23,986 bases of DNA from the NCBI GenBank assembly GCA_913061335.1, contig CAJXTP010000013.1, positions 1 through 23,986 of the forward strand, in the 5' to 3' direction. A model generated the notes under the pieces. That model saw only the letters and a program-made list of their open reading frames with translations. It ran no database searches and was not told the origin of the DNA. The DNA is from an uncultured Loktanella sp. (GTDB taxonomy: Bacteria; Pseudomonadota; Alphaproteobacteria; Rhodobacterales; Rhodobacteraceae). Positions within the stretch are counted from its first letter, which is position 1. Each line of letters starts with the position of its first letter. Of the stretch, positions 22,262-23,986 are shown in pieces. Position numbers and translations under genes: made by a program.

Positions 22262-23986
22262 GTTGCAGCTTTCGCATTGGGCCTAGCAGCCCCCGCAGCG
22301 ACGCGCATCCGCCGATCAAACAGCGACAGAAAACCGCCAAGCGCCATCAGCATTGCACCGCCCCAAATCCAATTGGCAAAGGGTTTGATATATACGCGCA
22401 CCGTGTACCCACCGTCGGCCTGCGCGTCACCAATAACGACATAGATATCGCGCAGAATACCGTTGCTGATCGCGGCTTCTGTCGTGGGCATTTGTGCCAC
22501 GGGATAGAACCGTTTTTCAGGCAGCAACACCGCAACCTCGCGCTGATCTTGGCGCACTGTGACATTGCCCAACGTGCTTAGGTAATTTGGTCCCTCAAAT
22601 TGGGACACTTGTGACAGCTCAAAACTATAGGCACCAACATCATAGGCTTCGCCAACTTGCGCGACGCGAATATCTTCTTGTTGCCAGGCGGTAATAGCCG
22701 CAATACCAAAGATCGTGACGCCCATCCCGATGTGTGCCGTAGCCTTACCCCAATCGGCACCTGGTAGCCGCGCCAATCGCCCAAAGCGCGTGACAATACC
22801 TCCGCGCCCAGTACGGCCAAAGATATCAACAACGGCACCAGAAACGGTCCAAACACCAAGTGCCACTCCGATCGGGCCCAATGCGGACCTGCCTGACTGC
22901 ATTGCATAGACCAGCGCGCCCAACGCAATCGCCAAAACAGCAAACGGCCACAGTCGTATCCAGACCTTTGACAGCAAGCTGCGTTTCCAAGACAGCATCG
23001 ATCCCAATGGCAGCGCCAAAGCCAAGGCAACCATAAACGGCGTAAATGCTGCGTCAAAGAACGGCGCTCCAACTGACAGGGTGCGATCAAATGCTAGCTC
23101 CGCGATCAGCGGCCAAATTGTACCGATGAAAACGACAAAGGCGCTAACTGCCAGCAAGATGTTGTTTAGGATCAACCCACTCTCGCGGCTCACGACCCCA
23201 AACACACCCTTCGCTTCAAGCTGCCCAGCACGCGCCGCAAAAAGGACCAGTGCCCCGCCTGTAAAAATGCCAAAGATAATCAGGATGAACACACCGCGCT
23301 CAGGATCGTTTGCGAAGGCATGCACCGACGTCAGAACGCCGGATCGAACAATAAACGTCCCCAACAAAGAAAATCCGAACGCCAAAATGGCCAGTAAAAC
23401 AGTCCAGCTTTTCAACGCTTCGCGTTTTTCGACGACGATGGCCGAATGCAGCAATGCGGCCGCAATCAACCAAGGCATGAAAGATGCGTTCTCCACTGGA
23501 TCCCAGAACCAGAAACCGCCCCAGCCAAGCTCGTAATATGCCCACCATGATCCTAGCGCGATACCGATCGTCAGGAACATCCACGCAGCAAGCGTCCATG
23601 GGCGCACCCAGCGAGCCCAAGCGGCATCAACGCGCCCCTCGATTAGCGCAGCCACAGCAAACGAAAACGCCATACTCAGCCCAACATAACCAAGGTACAA
23701 AAATGGCGGATGAAACGCCAAACCAGGGTCCTGCAAAAGCGGGTTCAGGTCCAATCCGTTCAAAGGCGGCACTGCGAGGCGCGCAAACGGGTTCGATGTA
23801 AGTAAAATGAAAAGGTAAAAAGCCGCCGATATCGCGGCCTGCACAGATAAAACCCGTGCGCGCAATTTGTCGGGTAACCCGCCACCAAACCATGCAGCCG
23901 ACGCACCAAACAGCGTCAGAATAAGCACCCAAAGTAACATTGAGCCTTCATGATTCCCCCAGACGCCGCTGATCTTATAAATCAAC
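22258..23986 (-). CDS. ccmF: Cytochrome c haem lyase subunit CcmF, 5' end beyond the window
   Basis: The last 575 residues of CcmF, an integral membrane protein that with CcmH (and CcmI) joins haem from CcmE to apocytochrome c. The tryptophan-rich WWD motif WGGFWFWDPVENASFMPWL is complete (about 155-173 of the visible part), as are NHEGSMLLWVL near the visible start and the FHPPFLYLGYVG motif with its histidine. Family members have about 650 residues, so roughly 80 N-terminal residues lie beyond 23986. The frame stays open to the window edge, and the first visible TTG is internal, not a start. The hydrophobic segments and the C-terminal periplasmic part (about 425-535) look intact. Confidence 0.96.
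   Translation of the reverse strand, partial: LIYKISGVWGNHEGSMLLWVLILTLFGASAAWFGGGLPDKLRARVLSVQAAISAAFYLFILLTSNPFARLAVPPLNGLDLNPLLQDPGLAFHPPFLYLGYVGLSMAFSFAVAALIEGRVDAAWARWVRPWTLAAWMFLTIGIALGSWWAYYELGWGGFWFWDPVENASFMPWLIAAALLHSAIVVEKREALKSWTVLLAILAFGFSLLGTFIVRSGVLTSVHAFANDPERGVFILIIFGIFTGGALVLFAARAGQLEAKGVFGVVSRESGLILNNILLAVSAFVVFIGTIWPLIAELAFDRTLSVGAPFFDAAFTPFMVALALALPLGSMLSWKRSLLSKVWIRLWPFAVLAIALGALVYAMQSGRSALGPIGVALGVWTVSGAVVDIFGRTGRGGIVTRFGRLARLPGADWGKATAHIGMGVTIFGIAAITAWQQEDIRVAQVGEAYDVGAYSFELSQVSQFEGPNYLSTLGNVTVRQDQREVAVLLPEKRFYPVAQMPTTEAAISNGILRDIYVVIGDAQADGGYTVRVYIKPFANWIWGGAMLMALGGFLSLFDRRMRVAAGAARPNAKAAT

Noticed and set aside
1..23986. CRISPR array, insertion sequence, prophage or defence system
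   Set aside because: No regularly spaced repeats, transposase, integrase, terminal inverted repeats or defence-type genes were seen; gene content and order are core.

Overview
The window is a piece of chromosome from an alphaproteobacterium of the order Rhodobacterales, most likely the Roseobacter group. The evidence is the gene order trpE / yibQ (antisense) / trpG-trpD-trpC-moaC-moeA-lexA / comEC / gltX-gltA, the class II (B12-dependent) ribonucleotide reductase start, the alphaproteobacterial GAAC-N7-GAAC LexA operator, and the general look of the proteins. The genus cannot be fixed from this alone. No mobile element, CRISPR array, prophage or toxin system is visible. The genes look like intact core genome with normal starts and tight operon junctions.

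Layout. Positions 1-44 are not biological: they are the end of an Illumina P5 primer, an i5 index and the full Nextera read-1 adapter, so the window begins at an untrimmed contig end. From 45 leftward-reading nrdJ (first 53 codons) is followed by a long gene-free regulatory stretch (205-771) with NrdR-like boxes and a perfect DnaA box. Next on the minus strand are tRNA-Pro(TGG) with its terminator, a secreted DUF192 protein, a double cold-shock-domain protein and pdxH. Divergent from pdxH runs fabI-LysE family exporter-xanthine phosphoribosyltransferase, then an aminotransferase.

The centre (6081-15802) is a PpiD-like periplasmic folding factor and trpE, then the antisense yibQ-like gene, then a telescoped series trpG-trpD-trpC-moaC-moeA with 1- or 4-base overlaps, and lexA with its own promoter and SOS box. 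This links tryptophan synthesis (chorismate to indole-3-glycerol phosphate), molybdenum cofactor synthesis and the DNA damage regulator. comEC faces lexA and overlaps its 3' end by 10 bases. gltX and gltA follow on the plus strand; a terminator-like hairpin lies in the gltA leader and a strong terminator after gltA.

The right end (20979-23986) is on the minus strand: ccmF (5' end beyond the window) and ccmH, translationally coupled and needed for c-type cytochrome assembly, then a PaaG-like enoyl-CoA hydratase family protein.

I did not find a convincing new system. The points most worth checking are the adapter at the contig end, the regulatory region of nrdJ, the loss of recognisable catalytic residues in the YibQ-like and ComEC C-terminal domains, and the hairpin in the gltA leader.
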